Below are positions 25,767 to 35,100 of a stretch of DNA of 64,000 nt, one piece after another; within the stretch, counting starts at the first letter, position 1, and each line of letters starts with the position of its first letter. The stretch is from Paraburkholderia metrosideri (GTDB lineage Bacteria; Pseudomonadota; Gammaproteobacteria; Burkholderiales; Burkholderiaceae). Both the position numbers and the translations under genes were made by a program. Location: contig NZ_CAJHCP010000001.1 of the NCBI RefSeq assembly GCF_904848625.1, positions 1-64,000 of the forward strand, given 5' to 3'. Below the pieces are notes generated by a model. It ran no database searches. It was not told the origin of the DNA and saw only the letters and a program-made list of their open reading frames with translations.

Positions 25767-26504
25767 TCAGTCGTCCAGACTGAAGGCGAAAGGCTGGTTG
25801 TACGCGGCCCGAATCGGCTGGCCGTTTTCAAGATAGGGTTTGCAGGAACTGGCGCGCACGGCGTCGAGCGCTGCGTCGTCGAGGCGGCTGAAGCCGCTGC
25901 TCTTTTTGAGCTCGATGCTTTCGAGTTTGCCGGTCAGGCCGACCACGAATTTCACGTAGGCGGTGCCGGTTTCACCACGACGCTTTGATAGCGACGGGTA
26001 ATCCGGCTTGGCGATATTGCATTCCAGGTGCGACACGTTCTTCGGCGCAGCGATGTCCATTGTCTGACGGCCGATGGCGGGCGCGGCCGGTGCTGGCGGC
26101 GCAACCGGAGCAGCCGGCGCGGGTGGCGTCGGGTCCGGTGCTGCGACTGGCGTGGGCGACGGCGCGGCAGCCTCATGCAACGGCGTGGGCGTCGGCGTGG
26201 GTTTCGGGGTCGGCTTCGGCTGAACCTTGGGCTTCGTGTGAACCGGCTGCGTCGGCGTGGGCGGCGGTGGCGCGATGGATTGCATCGCGACCGGCGCGGC
26301 AAGCGGCGCGGGCGGCAACAATTGCGCCGTCATCACGTGCGATTCGAGCGCAACCTGCGGGGGCTCATGACGCAAGGTCATGATCACGGCCAGCAACGCA
26401 ACGTGAACCCCAGCAACAATGGCGGTCGCGGCTAGCGCGCGGGAATTCGTTCGAACGGATGAAGCCGGCGGAGCGCCGGTAGAAGCGATATGCGAGGCCT
26501 GCAT
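25767..26504 (-). CDS. tonB: Energy transducer TonB
   Basis: 245 residues. Membrane anchor at about 23-43 (ALAATAIVAGVHVALLAVIM), a long Pro/Ala/Lys-rich periplasm-spanning segment (about 60-150) with Lys-Pro and Thr-Pro repeats, and a C-terminal TonB domain (PDYPSLSKRRGETGTAYVKFVV ... KSSGFSRLDDAALDAV). It couples the ExbBD motor to outer-membrane siderophore or heme receptors. No receptor gene is in the window. GC-rich codon use of the Pro segment creates misleading open frames on the other strand. Confidence 0.93.
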   Translation of the reverse strand: MQASHIASTGAPPASSVRTNSRALAATAIVAGVHVALLAVIMTLRHEPPQVALESHVMTAQLLPPAPLAAPVAMQSIAPPPPTPTQPVHTKPKVQPKPTPKPTPTPTPLHEAAAPSPTPVAAPDPTPPAPAAPVAPPAPAAPAIGRQTMDIAAPKNVSHLECNIAKPDYPSLSKRRGETGTAYVKFVVGLTGKLESIELKKSSGFSRLDDAALDAVRASSCKPYLENGQPIRAAYNQPFAFSLDD

Positions 26505-26552
26505 TTCAGTGGGGCAACGCGCTGTCGAGGCAGCGCGTCCAGCTAGACATCG

Positions 26553-26615
26553 TCATGTTCGGAAGATCAGCAGCGAAATGAACAAAGTAGTCACGAAACC
26601 AATCAGCAATTCCAT
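26553..26615 (-). CDS. 20-residue hydrophobic membrane microprotein in the tonB operon
   Basis: ATG at 26615 is preceded by AAAGGAGTTTGAG, an almost ideal Shine-Dalgarno with 7-nt spacing, the best in the cluster. The 20-codon frame encodes MELLIGFVTTLFISLLIFRT, a single predicted membrane helix with a charge pattern (Glu near the N-terminus, Arg at the C-terminus). It lies between bfd and tonB on the same strand and would be Fur-controlled with them. Small helices of this kind often modulate a larger membrane complex; here ExbB/ExbD/TonB is the obvious candidate. No family recognised. Confidence 0.6.
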   Translation of the reverse strand: MELLIGFVTTLFISLLIFRT

Positions 26616-26736
26616 CTCAAACTCCTTTAAACGGGTGAGCGGGTAGCTGGCTGGTACGGGTACTGGCTTGCTGACGGCAGTGGGATAAAACGAACAGCGA
26701 ACGAACGGGTCCGTTGAATGAATGGCAGACAGTTCA

Positions 26737-26756
26737 GACGCGGCTCGCGCCGCGTC
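26737..26756. promoter_or_regulatory. Hairpin between bfd and the microprotein gene
   Basis: Perfect 8-bp stem GACGCGGC / GCCGCGTC with a TCGC loop, starting 12 bp beyond the bfd stop. No U-tract, so it may stabilise the bfd mRNA or cause partial attenuation before tonB. Confidence 0.5.
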
Positions 26757-26767
26757 GAAATGATGCG

Positions 26768-27007
26768 TCAGGCGGCCTTGAGTTCGTAAAACGTCAGCGG
26801 TACGGCTTGCGTCTGATGATGGTCCACACCACAGCGGCTCGCGCAGACGCCGCTTTGCAACATCACGTCGCGCACCGATTCCTCGCACTTGCCACAACAG
26901 GAAGCGACACCCAGCTCAAACTGAAGCTCGTCGAACGAATCGACACCTTCCGCAATCGATGAGCGGATCGTTCGGTCAGAAACAGACTTGCAGACACAGA
27001 CAATCAT
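26768..27007 (-). CDS. bfd: Bacterioferritin-associated ferredoxin (2Fe-2S)
   Basis: 79 residues. The four cluster cysteines lie in the N-terminal CVC and the CCGKC motifs of a BFD-like domain (MIVCVCKSVSDRTIRSSI ... ASCCGKCEESVRDVM). Bfd reduces the bacterioferritin core to release iron. The last ~25 residues (CASRCGVDHHQTQAVPLTFYELKAA) add two more Cys and a His pair. A strong Fur box lies 26-40 bp upstream of the ATG. It heads the tonB operon; bfr is 1.3 kb away in the same orientation. Confidence 0.92.
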   Translation of the reverse strand: MIVCVCKSVSDRTIRSSIAEGVDSFDELQFELGVASCCGKCEESVRDVMLQSGVCASRCGVDHHQTQAVPLTFYELKAA

Positions 27008-27032
27008 GGCAGGGCGTCATAGCTAACGTTAA

Positions 27033-27047
27033 TGCGAATTATTATCA
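27033..27047. promoter_or_regulatory. Fur box upstream of bfd-tonB operon
   Basis: TGCGAATTATTATCA: half-sites TGCGAAT and ATTATCA around a single T, the second half perfect. It is the best of the three Fur-like boxes and sits 26 bp before the bfd start. Confidence 0.82.
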
Positions 27048-27222
27048 TTCTGTTCGAGCCGTTTGGCAAGCGTCATGAATGATTTTTTGTAACAAAACCA
27101 GACTCTTAGAAGGGTTTCGTCTACGCAGCGGCTTCTGGCGGGGCGCGCAGCCTCGGGCAGAAGCGCTCAAGAAGTGTGCAGAAATACGCCCGGAGGCGCT
27201 CTGGCAACAGGCGCGACGCTGA

Positions 27223-28110
27223 CTATGCCGCTTGGGAGTTCGGGGCAGCGGTGCGGCGCGAAGGGATCACCACCGTATCGACATAGGTGTCTATATGGAG
27301 GAGGGTGGCGGCCAGTTGCTGCTGATGGCGGCCGTCGCCGGTCGAATAAAAACGGGGCGGAACAGCGGCCGCGTTGTCCGGCGCAGCGCGCAGGCCGTGT
27401 TGATCCAGCACGCGTTCGAGCTGGCGGGCGATCGCCACGCTGGTGTCGATCAGTGTGAGCCGGTCGCCGACGATATCGCGAATCGCCGCATCGAAAAAGG
27501 GATAGTGCGTGCAGCCGAGCACGAGCGTGTCGGCGCCCGCGTCGAGCATCGGCTGAAGGTAGCTGCGCAGCAGCGCGCGCAGTTCGGCCGAGCTGATATC
27601 GCAACGCTCCACCGCCTGGACGAGCCCGTGACCCGGCTGGCATAAAAAGCGGCAATCGGCGGCGTAGCGTTCGAGCAGCCCCTGAAAGCGCGCGCTGCGC
27701 AGCGTCACTTGCGTGGCAAGCACGCCGGCGACGCGAGTTTTCGATTGCAACGCGGCAGGTTTGACGCCAGGTTCTACGCCGACCAGCGGAATAGTCAGCT
27801 TTTCGCGAACCTGGGCAATGGATTGGGCGGTCGCCGTGTTGCAGGCCACCACCAACGCCTTTGCCCCTTGCTTCACCAGCCATTCGCCGATGGCGAGCGT
27901 GCGGTCGGTGATGAAGTCGTCGTCGCGCTCGCCATACGGGGCGTACAGCGAGTCGGCGACGTAGAGCAGTGCTTCGTCGGGCAATTGCGCCCTGACCGCC
28001 CGCAGTACCGATAAACCGCCGAGACCCGAATCGAAAATGCCAACCGGTGCGCGCGAAGCGTCACTTGGGGTGAGCGTGCTGACGGTAAGGGTCGGCGATG
28101 ATTCGGGCAT
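27223..28110 (-). CDS. murI: Glutamate racemase
   Basis: 295 residues. Makes D-glutamate for peptidoglycan. Conserved FDSGLGGLSV at residue 26, catalytic Cys90 in ACNTATA and Cys200 in LGCTHYP, plus SLYAPYGER. The N-terminal ~20 residues (Ser/Thr/Pro-rich) precede the family start. It lies between bfd and bfr, but its gap to each exceeds 180 bp, so it is probably a separate unit. Confidence 0.93.
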   Translation of the reverse strand: MPESSPTLTVSTLTPSDASRAPVGIFDSGLGGLSVLRAVRAQLPDEALLYVADSLYAPYGERDDDFITDRTLAIGEWLVKQGAKALVVACNTATAQSIAQVREKLTIPLVGVEPGVKPAALQSKTRVAGVLATQVTLRSARFQGLLERYAADCRFLCQPGHGLVQAVERCDISSAELRALLRSYLQPMLDAGADTLVLGCTHYPFFDAAIRDIVGDRLTLIDTSVAIARQLERVLDQHGLRAAPDNAAAVPPRFYSTGDGRHQQQLAATLLHIDTYVDTVVIPSRRTAAPNSQAA

Positions 28111-28122
28111 AAGCGGCGATCA

Positions 28123-28137
28123 CGCGCGTTACGCGCG
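28123..28137. repeat. Inverted repeat CGCGCG-TTA-CGCGCG upstream of murI
   Basis: Perfect 6-bp arms around TTA, 13 bp before the murI start. A very similar element with longer arms and ATA spacer occurs at 32916-32934 before acs. Confidence 0.6.
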
Positions 28138-28207
28138 CTCGAAGGAGAGTCGGGAAAACAGGATGCGCAAGTATATCGTCAGCGCGGCGCGGGTCAGGGT
28201 GAAGGCG

Positions 28208-28239
28208 AAAAAAATGCCACGGCAGAGGCCGTGGCATTT
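28208..28239 (-). terminator. Terminator after bfr
   Basis: On the minus strand a stem ATGCCACGGC / GCCGTGGCAT with CTCT loop is followed by seven T. It lies ~55 bp past the bfr stop. Confidence 0.92.
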
Positions 28240-28294
28240 GAGCGAACGCATGAGTTGATTCATGAGCGTTGCGGTGTATTGCAGCGTGGCCCGA

Positions 28295-28774
28295 TCAGGA
28301 CTCGATGCCGCCCATTGCCGATTGCTGGTAGTTCTGGATTCCGATCTTGCCGATCAGGTCGATCTGCGTTTCAAGCCAGTCGATGTGTTCTTCGGTGTCG
28401 TCGAGAATCTTCGTGAAGATTTCGCGCGAGATGAAGTCGCGAACCGATTCGCAATGCACGATGGCTTCTTTACACGTGCTCTGCGAAATCTGTTCAAGCT
28501 TCAGATCGCATTCGAGAATCTCTTTGGTCTCTTCGCCGATCAGCAGCTTGTGCAGATCTTGCAGATTGGGCAGGCCGTCGAGCATGAAAATACGTTCGAT
28601 CAACCAGTCGGCATGCTTCATTTCGCCGATCGATTCGTCGTATTCATGCTTACCGAGTTTTTCAAGGCCCCAATGCCGGTACATGCGCGCATGCAGGAAA
28701 TACTGGTTAATGGCGGTCAGTTCGTTTTTCAACTGGGCGTTCAGATATTCGATGACCTTTGTATCGCCTTGCAT
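28295..28774 (-). CDS. bfr: Bacterioferritin
   Basis: 159 residues, the normal length. Ferritin-like four-helix protein starting [26 protein letters not shown]; ferroxidase ligands lie in [14 protein letters not shown] and [18 protein letters not shown], with [13 protein letters not shown] later. Heme-ligand Met is in the EMKHADW... region typical of Bfr. Stores iron in the cytosol; Bfd encoded nearby would release it. AAGGA precedes the ATG. No obvious Fur box was seen upstream. Confidence 0.94.
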   Translation of the reverse strand: MQGDTKVIEYLNAQLKNELTAINQYFLHARMYRHWGLEKLGKHEYDESIGEMKHADWLIERIFMLDGLPNLQDLHKLLIGEETKEILECDLKLEQISQSTCKEAIVHCESVRDFISREIFTKILDDTEEHIDWLETQIDLIGKIGIQNYQQSAMGGIES

Positions 28775-28920
28775 GGTGTGTCCTTTTAGGGGTTTCTATG
28801 GTGGTTTCCAATTTTCCAGAACAATAAACGGCGAAGCTCAAAAAGCCAAGCCAAAAATGCAGTTTTGGGCTTGATTTTGAAGGTTTTTTTGCGTGATGCT
28901 TATTGTTCTCATTTCGTCAT

Positions 28921-28952
28921 AAAAAAACCGGGGCACGAGGCCCCGGTTTCTA
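28921..28952 (-). terminator. Terminator after the fumarase gene
   Basis: On the minus strand AACCGGGGC-type stem with a 5-nt loop followed by seven T, ~40 bp past the fumarase stop. Confidence 0.92.
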
Positions 28953-28987
28953 TTTTCAGTTGATCTGACTATCGGTCAATCTGGCGA

Positions 28988-30511
28988 TCAAACCGTTGCG
29001 ACTGGAATCTTGCCAATCTTTGCCTGCCATTCTTTCGGGCCGGTCTGATGCACCGACGTACCGGTCGAATCGACCGCCACCGTGACCGGCATATCCTGGA
29101 CGTCGAACTCGTAAATGGCTTCCATGCCGAGGTCTTCGAACGCGAGAACCTTTGCGCTGCGAATCGCTTTCGACACCAGATACGCTGCGCCACCCACCGC
29201 CATCAGATAAGCCGCCTTGTGTTTCTTGATGGCTTCGATTGCAACGGGACCGCGTTCCGCTTTGCCGATCATCGAGATGAGGCCGGTTTGCGACAGCATC
29301 GTCTCGGTGAATTTGTCCATGCGGGTAGCCGTGGTCGGGCCTGCGGGACCCACTGCTTCATCACGAACAGGGTCGACCGGGCCGACGTAGTAAATCACGC
29401 GGTTGGTGAAGTCCACCGGCAGCTTTTCGCCCTTGGCGAGCATATCGGCGATGCGCTTGTGCGCCGCGTCGCGGCCCGTCAACATCTTGCCCGACAGCAG
29501 CAGCGTCTGGCCCGGCGTCCAGGACGCAACCTGTTCCGGCGTCAGCGTGTTCAGATCGACGCGCTGGCTCTTTTCCGTGTCCGGTTCCCACTGCACTTTC
29601 GGCCATGCGTCGAGCGACGGCGCTTCCAGCTTCGCGACACCCGAACCATCCAGCGTGAAGTGCGCATGGCGCGTTGCCGCGCAGTTCGGGATGATCGCGA
29701 TCGGCTTGGACGCAGCGTGCGTCGGGGCGGCCATGATCTTCACGTCGAGCACGGTAGCGAGACCACCGAGACCTTGCGCGCCGATGCCGAGCGCGTTGAC
29801 CTTCTCATGCAATTCAACGCGCAATTCTTCGATCCAGTCTTGCGGGCCGCGTGCGATCACATCCTGAATGTCGATCGGGTCCATCAGCGATTCCTTGGCC
29901 ATCACCATCGCTTTTTCAGCGGTACCGCCGATGCCGATGCCGAGCATGCCCGGTGGGCACCAGCCTGCGCCCATGGTCGGCACGGTCTTCAGAATCCAGT
30001 CGACGATCGAATCCGACGGATTCAGCATCGCGAACTTCGACTTGTTTTCCGAGCCGCCGCCCTTGGCTGCAACCTGCACGTCGACGGTGTTGCCCGGCAC
30101 GATCTCGTAGTGGATCACGGCCGGCGTGTTGTCTTTCGTGTTCTTGCGCGCGCCTTCGGGCGGGCTCACGATCGACGCGCGCAGCACGTTGTCCGGGTTC
30201 AGGTAACCACGGCGCACGCCTTCGTTGATCATCTCGGTAACGCCCATCGTCGCACCGTCCCAACGCACGTCCATGCCGACCTTCACGAACACCGTGACGA
30301 TGCCGGTGTCCTGGCAGATCGGGCGCTTGCCTTCGGCGCACATACGGCTGTTGGTGAGAATCTGGGCGATGGCGTCTTTCGCGGCCGGGCTCTGTTCGAG
30401 TTCGTACGCGCGGCCGAGTGCCTGGATGTAATCGAGCGGGTGGTAATAGCTGATGTACTGAAGCGAATCAGCAATGCTCTGAATCAGATCTTCCTGTTTG
30501 ATGACGGTCAT
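28988..30511 (-). CDS. fumA: Class I fumarate hydratase (4Fe-4S)
   Basis: 507 residues. Converts fumarate to malate in the TCA cycle with an oxygen-sensitive cluster. Cluster cysteines are in RPICQDTG, GAGWCPPG and PNCAATRH; the C-terminal beta domain includes TTATRMDKFTETML and IGKAERGP. Iron-dependent, fitting its place at the edge of the iron region, although no Fur box was seen. The ATG at 30511 starts the alpha domain (MTVIKQEDLIQS). Confidence 0.94.
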   Translation of the reverse strand: MTVIKQEDLIQSIADSLQYISYYHPLDYIQALGRAYELEQSPAAKDAIAQILTNSRMCAEGKRPICQDTGIVTVFVKVGMDVRWDGATMGVTEMINEGVRRGYLNPDNVLRASIVSPPEGARKNTKDNTPAVIHYEIVPGNTVDVQVAAKGGGSENKSKFAMLNPSDSIVDWILKTVPTMGAGWCPPGMLGIGIGGTAEKAMVMAKESLMDPIDIQDVIARGPQDWIEELRVELHEKVNALGIGAQGLGGLATVLDVKIMAAPTHAASKPIAIIPNCAATRHAHFTLDGSGVAKLEAPSLDAWPKVQWEPDTEKSQRVDLNTLTPEQVASWTPGQTLLLSGKMLTGRDAAHKRIADMLAKGEKLPVDFTNRVIYYVGPVDPVRDEAVGPAGPTTATRMDKFTETMLSQTGLISMIGKAERGPVAIEAIKKHKAAYLMAVGGAAYLVSKAIRSAKVLAFEDLGMEAIYEFDVQDMPVTVAVDSTGTSVHQTGPKEWQAKIGKIPVATV

Positions 30512-30621
30512 AGCTAGCTCAGTGGGGACAACGGCGCTTCTATTCCGATCACGATGCAGTGCGGTCGGTTGCGCGCCTTAGGGATGGAAACTTGTAATGT
30601 CTGAATCGCAGTCGGGCGCGG

Positions 30622-31233
30622 TCAGTCGTGCGCCTTCATTGGAGTCGAACCTTTAGCCGAGCCGACGGCGTGCAACATGGCCGGCTCTTCAAAATGCTTG
30701 GGATGCGTATGCGTGGTGAGGCGGTCGACCACTGCCATCACGAGCGCCGACACGAGGAACGCGACGTGAATGATCACCTGCCACATGATGGTATGTGTCG
30801 AGTTCTGGTCGGGGCTGATGAAGGTCTTCAGCAGATGGATGGACGAGATGCTGATCAGCGCCATCGACAGTTTGACTTTGAGCACGCCGGCATTCACGTG
30901 GTCGAGCCATTCCGGCTCGTCCGGATGACCTTCCACGCCCAGCCGCGACACAAACGTTTCATACCCGCCGATGATCACCATGATCAGCAGGTTCGAGATC
31001 ATCACCACATCGATCAGGCTGAGCACGACCAGCATGATGTTGGTTTCGTCGAGCGTCATCGAGGCCGTGATGAGATGCCAGACCTCTTTCAGAAACAGCA
31101 CGACGTACACGCCTTGCGCGACGATCAGGCCGAGATAGAACGGCACCTGCAGCCAGCGGCTCATGAAAATGATGGCGGGCAGCGGACGCATCGGGCGGCG
31201 CTGACGGAGAGAGTCGGGTCGCGAAGCGGACAT
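30622..31233 (-). CDS. UPF0114 (YqhA-like) inner-membrane protein
   Basis: 203 residues. Three to four predicted membrane helices ([61 protein letters not shown]) and the family sequence YETFVSRLG. Function of UPF0114 proteins is unknown. Starts at 31233 rather than a TTG two codons earlier. The C-terminus is a hydrophilic ~35-residue tail. Confidence 0.85.
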   Translation of the reverse strand: MSASRPDSLRQRRPMRPLPAIIFMSRWLQVPFYLGLIVAQGVYVVLFLKEVWHLITASMTLDETNIMLVVLSLIDVVMISNLLIMVIIGGYETFVSRLGVEGHPDEPEWLDHVNAGVLKVKLSMALISISSIHLLKTFISPDQNSTHTIMWQVIIHVAFLVSALVMAVVDRLTTHTHPKHFEEPAMLHAVGSAKGSTPMKAHD

Positions 31234-31547
31234 AGGCAAGAGTCAGATGAAACGCGGTTGACGGAACAGGGACCAGATGCGCGGACTCGAGGTGCGGGCC
31301 GTTGAGCGGGCGCTGCACAGGAATCGGGCACGCAAAACCAGGCGCCGACGGCGCGGTGCACAGCCAGGAGAGGCCGGAAAAGCTCGCGTCAGGCGCGCTA
31401 TTGTACAGCGTCGGGTCGGTTTGCTGCGGCGCGGCGGGCAGGGTGACGGATAGACGCTTGAGCAGCCGCGTGCGCGGTGTCAGCCCGTGGCGCCGGAGAT
31501 CGGCGCCGCCGCGCCACGGTTCACGAGCCTCGCGCGCGGCGTTCCGG
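31234..31547. other. Intergenic region upstream of the UPF0114 gene
   Basis: About 310 bp between the UPF0114 start and the stop of the next DMT transporter gene. It presumably holds the UPF0114 promoter. No recognisable site, repeat or supported reading frame was found. Confidence 0.5.
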
Positions 31548-32441
31548 TCAGGACGCGACCGGCGGCACCCGCTTTGGCTTCAGGCTGGCGAGGCCAATCC
31601 CCGCGATCACGCAGGCGAGCGCGAAGCCGTGCGCGAGGGTTGGCCGCTCGCCGAGAAACGCAATGCCATAGATCGCCGCGGCCACCGGCAGCACGGCGCT
31701 GAAGACCCCCGCGAGACTGCCCGGCACATGACGGATGCCCTTCATCCATAGCCAGAACGAAAAGATGCTGGCCGACAGTCCGTACCACAGCACCAGCGTC
31801 CACACGCTGAGCGGCACCGCGCGATAGTCGAAGTGCGCGAGCGCGCCGGCGCCGAACGGCAGCATCAGCAGCAGGCCGAACAGATGCGTGTACGCGCAGA
31901 TGTCGATCGGCTCGAGCGTTTGCGTGAGACGGCGCGACAGAATGATATAGAGCGATTCGCAGCACACCGCGCCGAGCACCATCAGATTGCCGGCGAGCGA
32001 CGTCTCGCCACCCGCGTTCTCTGCCACGTGCACGAGGTTGATCACGACGACGCCGACGATAGCCAGGGCGATCGACGCGAGCGCGCGTCCGTTCGGACGC
32101 TCCTTGAGGATCAGCCACGACAGCAGCGCCACGACCGCCGGGATCGTACTGGTGATCACGCCGGCCGCGACGGCGCTCGTGCGGTGCACGCCGTTGAGCA
32201 TCAGCAGCGTAAACCCGAAAGTGCCGAACAGCGCCTGCAAAAACAGATTGACCCATTCGCCGCGTTTGACGCGGCGCAATTTGGCCATGCGCAGCAGTGG
32301 CCACAATACCGCCATCGCGATCACGAAACGCAGCAGCGCAAATAGAGGAACAGGGACGAATTCGACGATCGATTTGCCGATACCGACATTGCTGCCGACC
32401 AGCAGCATCGACGTAATGAGAAGCAGGGAGTAGCGATTCAA
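31548..32441 (-). CDS. DMT-superfamily (EamA) transporter
   Basis: 297 residues with ten predicted membrane helices in two EamA repeats (first ending near STIPAVVALLSWLILKERP, second near SAVLPVAAAIYGIAFLGERP). Such proteins export amino acids or other metabolites. Substrate unknown. It is divergent from acs over ~530 bp. Ends in a basic KPKRVPPVAS tail. Confidence 0.87.
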   Translation of the reverse strand: MNRYSLLLITSMLLVGSNVGIGKSIVEFVPVPLFALLRFVIAMAVLWPLLRMAKLRRVKRGEWVNLFLQALFGTFGFTLLMLNGVHRTSAVAAGVITSTIPAVVALLSWLILKERPNGRALASIALAIVGVVVINLVHVAENAGGETSLAGNLMVLGAVCCESLYIILSRRLTQTLEPIDICAYTHLFGLLLMLPFGAGALAHFDYRAVPLSVWTLVLWYGLSASIFSFWLWMKGIRHVPGSLAGVFSAVLPVAAAIYGIAFLGERPTLAHGFALACVIAGIGLASLKPKRVPPVAS

Positions 32442-32973
32442 GCTGGAATCCAGACGGCTAGTTCAGTTAGCATTGTAAGAGGCCGTGTGAGCCAGCGTAA
32501 AGAAGGGTGGCTGGCTGCATGACAGGGCGGCATGCAGGATGCGCGCGGCGCAAGCGGGTTCGACATGCCGATCTGCTAGTTCGACTCCATGAATGCGCGG
32601 TAACGCGTAGCATGCGCGCCATGCATTCGGCGTCTCGGCTTGCATGGTGTGCAGTCGGTTCGCGCTCTAAGGGTTTTCGCTTGCCAGTCCGGGCCGCTCG
32701 CGTAAGTGGCCGGTAAGTTGCAGCGCTTATGTTTAAGCCCAGGCGACACAGTTCGTCGCGCACCTTTTCATGTTGCAATGCCGCATGAGCGTGCCGTACC
32801 GACGAGCGAGCGGTGCCGTGCCGCGACGATCGGTGATCGACGGTCGGGGCAGCGCGCCGCGTGCATCGTGCATGGTCGTGTAGTCGAGAGCGGCTTGAAC
32901 AACGTAGCAAGACATGACGCGCGATACGCGCGTCGGCATGGATTGACGTTTCATCTTCACCAAGGGGTTGTCG
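32442..32973. other. Long intergenic region upstream of acs
   Basis: About 530 bp with the promoters of the divergent DMT transporter and acs. It contains a perfect hairpin at 32916-32934 (GACGCGCG-ATA-CGCGCGTC), ~40 bp before the acs ATG. Short open frames here lack ribosome binding sites. No other element was recognised. Confidence 0.5.
32916..32934. repeat. Inverted repeat in the acs leader
   Basis: Perfect 8-bp arms GACGCGCG / CGCGCGTC around ATA. If transcribed it forms a tight hairpin; as DNA it could be a dimeric regulator site. Related to the motif at 28123-28137. Confidence 0.6.
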
Positions 32974-34956
32974 ATGTCTGCGATTGAATCGGTTCTTCAG
33001 GAACGCCGTGTTTTCCCGCCCTCCGCTGAAGCAGCGGCTGGCGCAGCGATCTCCGGCATGGACGCATACCGGGCGCTCGCCGCTGAAGCGGAGCGCGATT
33101 ACGAAGGTTTCTGGGGGCGTCTCGCCCGCGAAACGCTGAGCTGGAACACGCCTTTCACCAAGGTGCTCGACGAATCGAAAGCACCGTTCTATACGTGGTT
33201 CGAAGACGGTCGGCTGAACGCGTCGTATAACAGCATCGACCGTCATGTCGAAGCGGGTAACGGCGAGCGCGTGGCGATCGTCTTCGAAGCCGACGACGGC
33301 ACCGTCACCAACGTCACCTATCAGGATCTGCTGCAACGGGTGTCGCGTTTCGCGAACGCGTTGAAAAAGCGCGGCGTGAAGAAGGGCGACCGCGTGGTGA
33401 TCTATATGCCGATGTCGATTGAAGGCATCGTCGCCATGCAGGCTTGCGCGCGGATCGGCGCGACGCATTCGGTCGTGTTCGGCGGCTTCTCGTCGAAGTC
33501 GCTCAACGAACGACTGGTCGACGTGGGCGCGGTCGCGCTCGTCACGTCGGACGAACAGATGCGCGGCGGCAAAGCGCTGCCGCTGAAGAACATCGCCGAC
33601 GAAGCGCTCGCCATGGGCGGCTGCGAAGCGGTCACGAGCGTGATCGTTTATCAGCGTACGGGCGGCAAGGTCGCATGGAACGACGCCCGCGATCTGTGGA
33701 TGCATGAGCTCACCCAGGCCGAGTCGGATCAATGCGCGCCCGAGTGGGTCGGCGCGGAGCATCCGCTGTTCATCCTCTATACGTCGGGGTCGACCGGCAA
33801 GCCGAAGGGCGTGCAGCACAGCACGGGCGGCTATCTTTTGTGGGCCGCGCAGACGCTGAAGTGGACCTTCGACTGGAAGCCCGCCGACGTGTTCTGGTGC
33901 ACCGCCGACATCGGCTGGATTACCGGGCATAGCTATATCACGTATGGTCCGCTGGCGCTCGGCGGCACCCAGGTCGTGTTCGAAGGCGTGCCGACCTACC
34001 CGAACGCGGGCCGCTTCTGGGACATGATCGCGAAGCACAAGGTCTCGCTGTTCTATACGGCGCCCACGGCAATCCGCTCGCTGATCAAGTCCGCCGACGC
34101 CGATCCGAAAGTGCATCCGAAGAGCTATGACCTGTCGACACTGCGCATCATCGGCACGGTCGGCGAGCCGATCAATCCGGAAGCGTGGATCTGGTATCAC
34201 GAGAATGTGGGCGGCGGCCGTTGCCCGATCGTCGATACGTGGTGGCAAACCGAAACCGGCGGTCACATGATCACGCCGCTGCCGGGCGCCACGCCGCTGG
34301 TGCCGGGTTCGTGCACGCTGCCGCTGCCGGGCATCATGGCCGCGGTCGTCGACGAAACCGGGCAGGACGTGCCGAACGGGCAGGGCGGCATTCTGGTCGT
34401 GAAGCGTCCGTGGCCGTCGATGTTGCGTAATGTGTGGGGCGACCCCGAGCGCTACAAGAAGAGCTACTTCCCCGAAGAACTCGGCGGCACGCTGTATCTC
34501 GCCGGCGACGGCGCGGTGCGCGACAAGGAAACCGGCTACTTCACGATCATGGGCCGGATCGACGACGTGCTCAACGTGTCGGGCCACCGGCTCGGCACGA
34601 TGGAGATCGAGTCGGCGCTGGTGTCGAATCCGCTCGTCGCCGAGGCCGCCGTGGTGGGCCGTCCCGATGCGACGACCGGCGAAGCGGTCTGTGCGTTCGT
34701 CGTGCTGAAGCGCGCGCGTCCGGAAGGCGAAGAAGCGGTGAAGCTCGCCAACGAACTGCGCAACTGGGTCGGCAAGGAGATCGGACCGATCGCCAAACCG
34801 AAGGACATCCGCTTTGGCGAGAATCTGCCGAAGACGCGTTCGGGCAAGATCATGCGCCGCCTGTTGCGCTCGCTTGCGAAGGGCGAGGCGATTACCCAGG
34901 ACGTGTCCACGCTGGAGAACCCGGCGATTCTCGATCAGCTTGGCGAGTCGCTCTGA
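32974..34956 (+). CDS. acs: Acetyl-CoA synthetase
   Basis: 660 residues. Activates acetate to acetyl-CoA through acetyl-AMP. ANL-family motifs: [36 protein letters not shown], and the acetylation-controlled Lys in [16 protein letters not shown] six nt before the ATG sets the start. The acetate-type symporter genes follow 0.2 kb downstream in the same orientation, interrupted by a tRNA-Leu remnant and a terminator. Confidence 0.96.
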   Translation: MSAIESVLQERRVFPPSAEAAAGAAISGMDAYRALAAEAERDYEGFWGRLARETLSWNTPFTKVLDESKAPFYTWFEDGRLNASYNSIDRHVEAGNGERVAIVFEADDGTVTNVTYQDLLQRVSRFANALKKRGVKKGDRVVIYMPMSIEGIVAMQACARIGATHSVVFGGFSSKSLNERLVDVGAVALVTSDEQMRGGKALPLKNIADEALAMGGCEAVTSVIVYQRTGGKVAWNDARDLWMHELTQAESDQCAPEWVGAEHPLFILYTSGSTGKPKGVQHSTGGYLLWAAQTLKWTFDWKPADVFWCTADIGWITGHSYITYGPLALGGTQVVFEGVPTYPNAGRFWDMIAKHKVSLFYTAPTAIRSLIKSADADPKVHPKSYDLSTLRIIGTVGEPINPEAWIWYHENVGGGRCPIVDTWWQTETGGHMITPLPGATPLVPGSCTLPLPGIMAAVVDETGQDVPNGQGGILVVKRPWPSMLRNVWGDPERYKKSYFPEELGGTLYLAGDGAVRDKETGYFTIMGRIDDVLNVSGHRLGTMEIESALVSNPLVAEAAVVGRPDATTGEAVCAFVVLKRARPEGEEAVKLANELRNWVGKEIGPIAKPKDIRFGENLPKTRSGKIMRRLLRSLAKGEAITQDVSTLENPAILDQLGESL

Positions 34957-35035
34957 GGTTCGACTTTGCCCGGTCTCATGGGGCAGGTGTCAGGTCGAAG
35001 CGTGTCGCGCCATACGTTTGCGACCTGATCTCCAG

Positions 35036-35083
35036 CCTGACGCCCGCGAGGGCGTAGGGGTTCGAGCCCTCTTCCTCGCACCA
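35036..35083 (+). pseudogene. 3' fragment of a tRNA-Leu gene (integration-type scar)
   Basis: 48 nt read as the end of a class II tRNA. There is a Leu-type variable arm (GCCC-GCGA-GGGC), a T arm AGGGG-TTCGAGC-CCTCT with a proper T loop, a 7-nt acceptor strand TCCTCGC, discriminator A and CCA. The matching 5' acceptor GCGAGGA and the D and anticodon arms are absent upstream. A terminator follows, as after real tRNA genes. tRNA 3' ends of this length are typical attachment-site copies left by integrases. Confidence 0.75.
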
Positions 35084-35100
35084 TAAGAATCACGTCGCCC

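Noticed and set aside
29048-30517. Rightward 489-codon open frame opposite fumarase
   Set aside because: Exact antisense of a conserved class I fumarase and no ribosome binding site.
32467-34587. Leftward 700-codon open frame opposite acs
   Set aside because: Shadow of acs codon bias; composition is His/Arg/Asp-rich and without family motifs.
34957-35083. Complete tRNA gene between acs and the DUF485 gene
   Set aside because: Only the 3' 48 nt fold as tRNA; no GCGAGGA acceptor strand, D arm or anticodon arm upstream.
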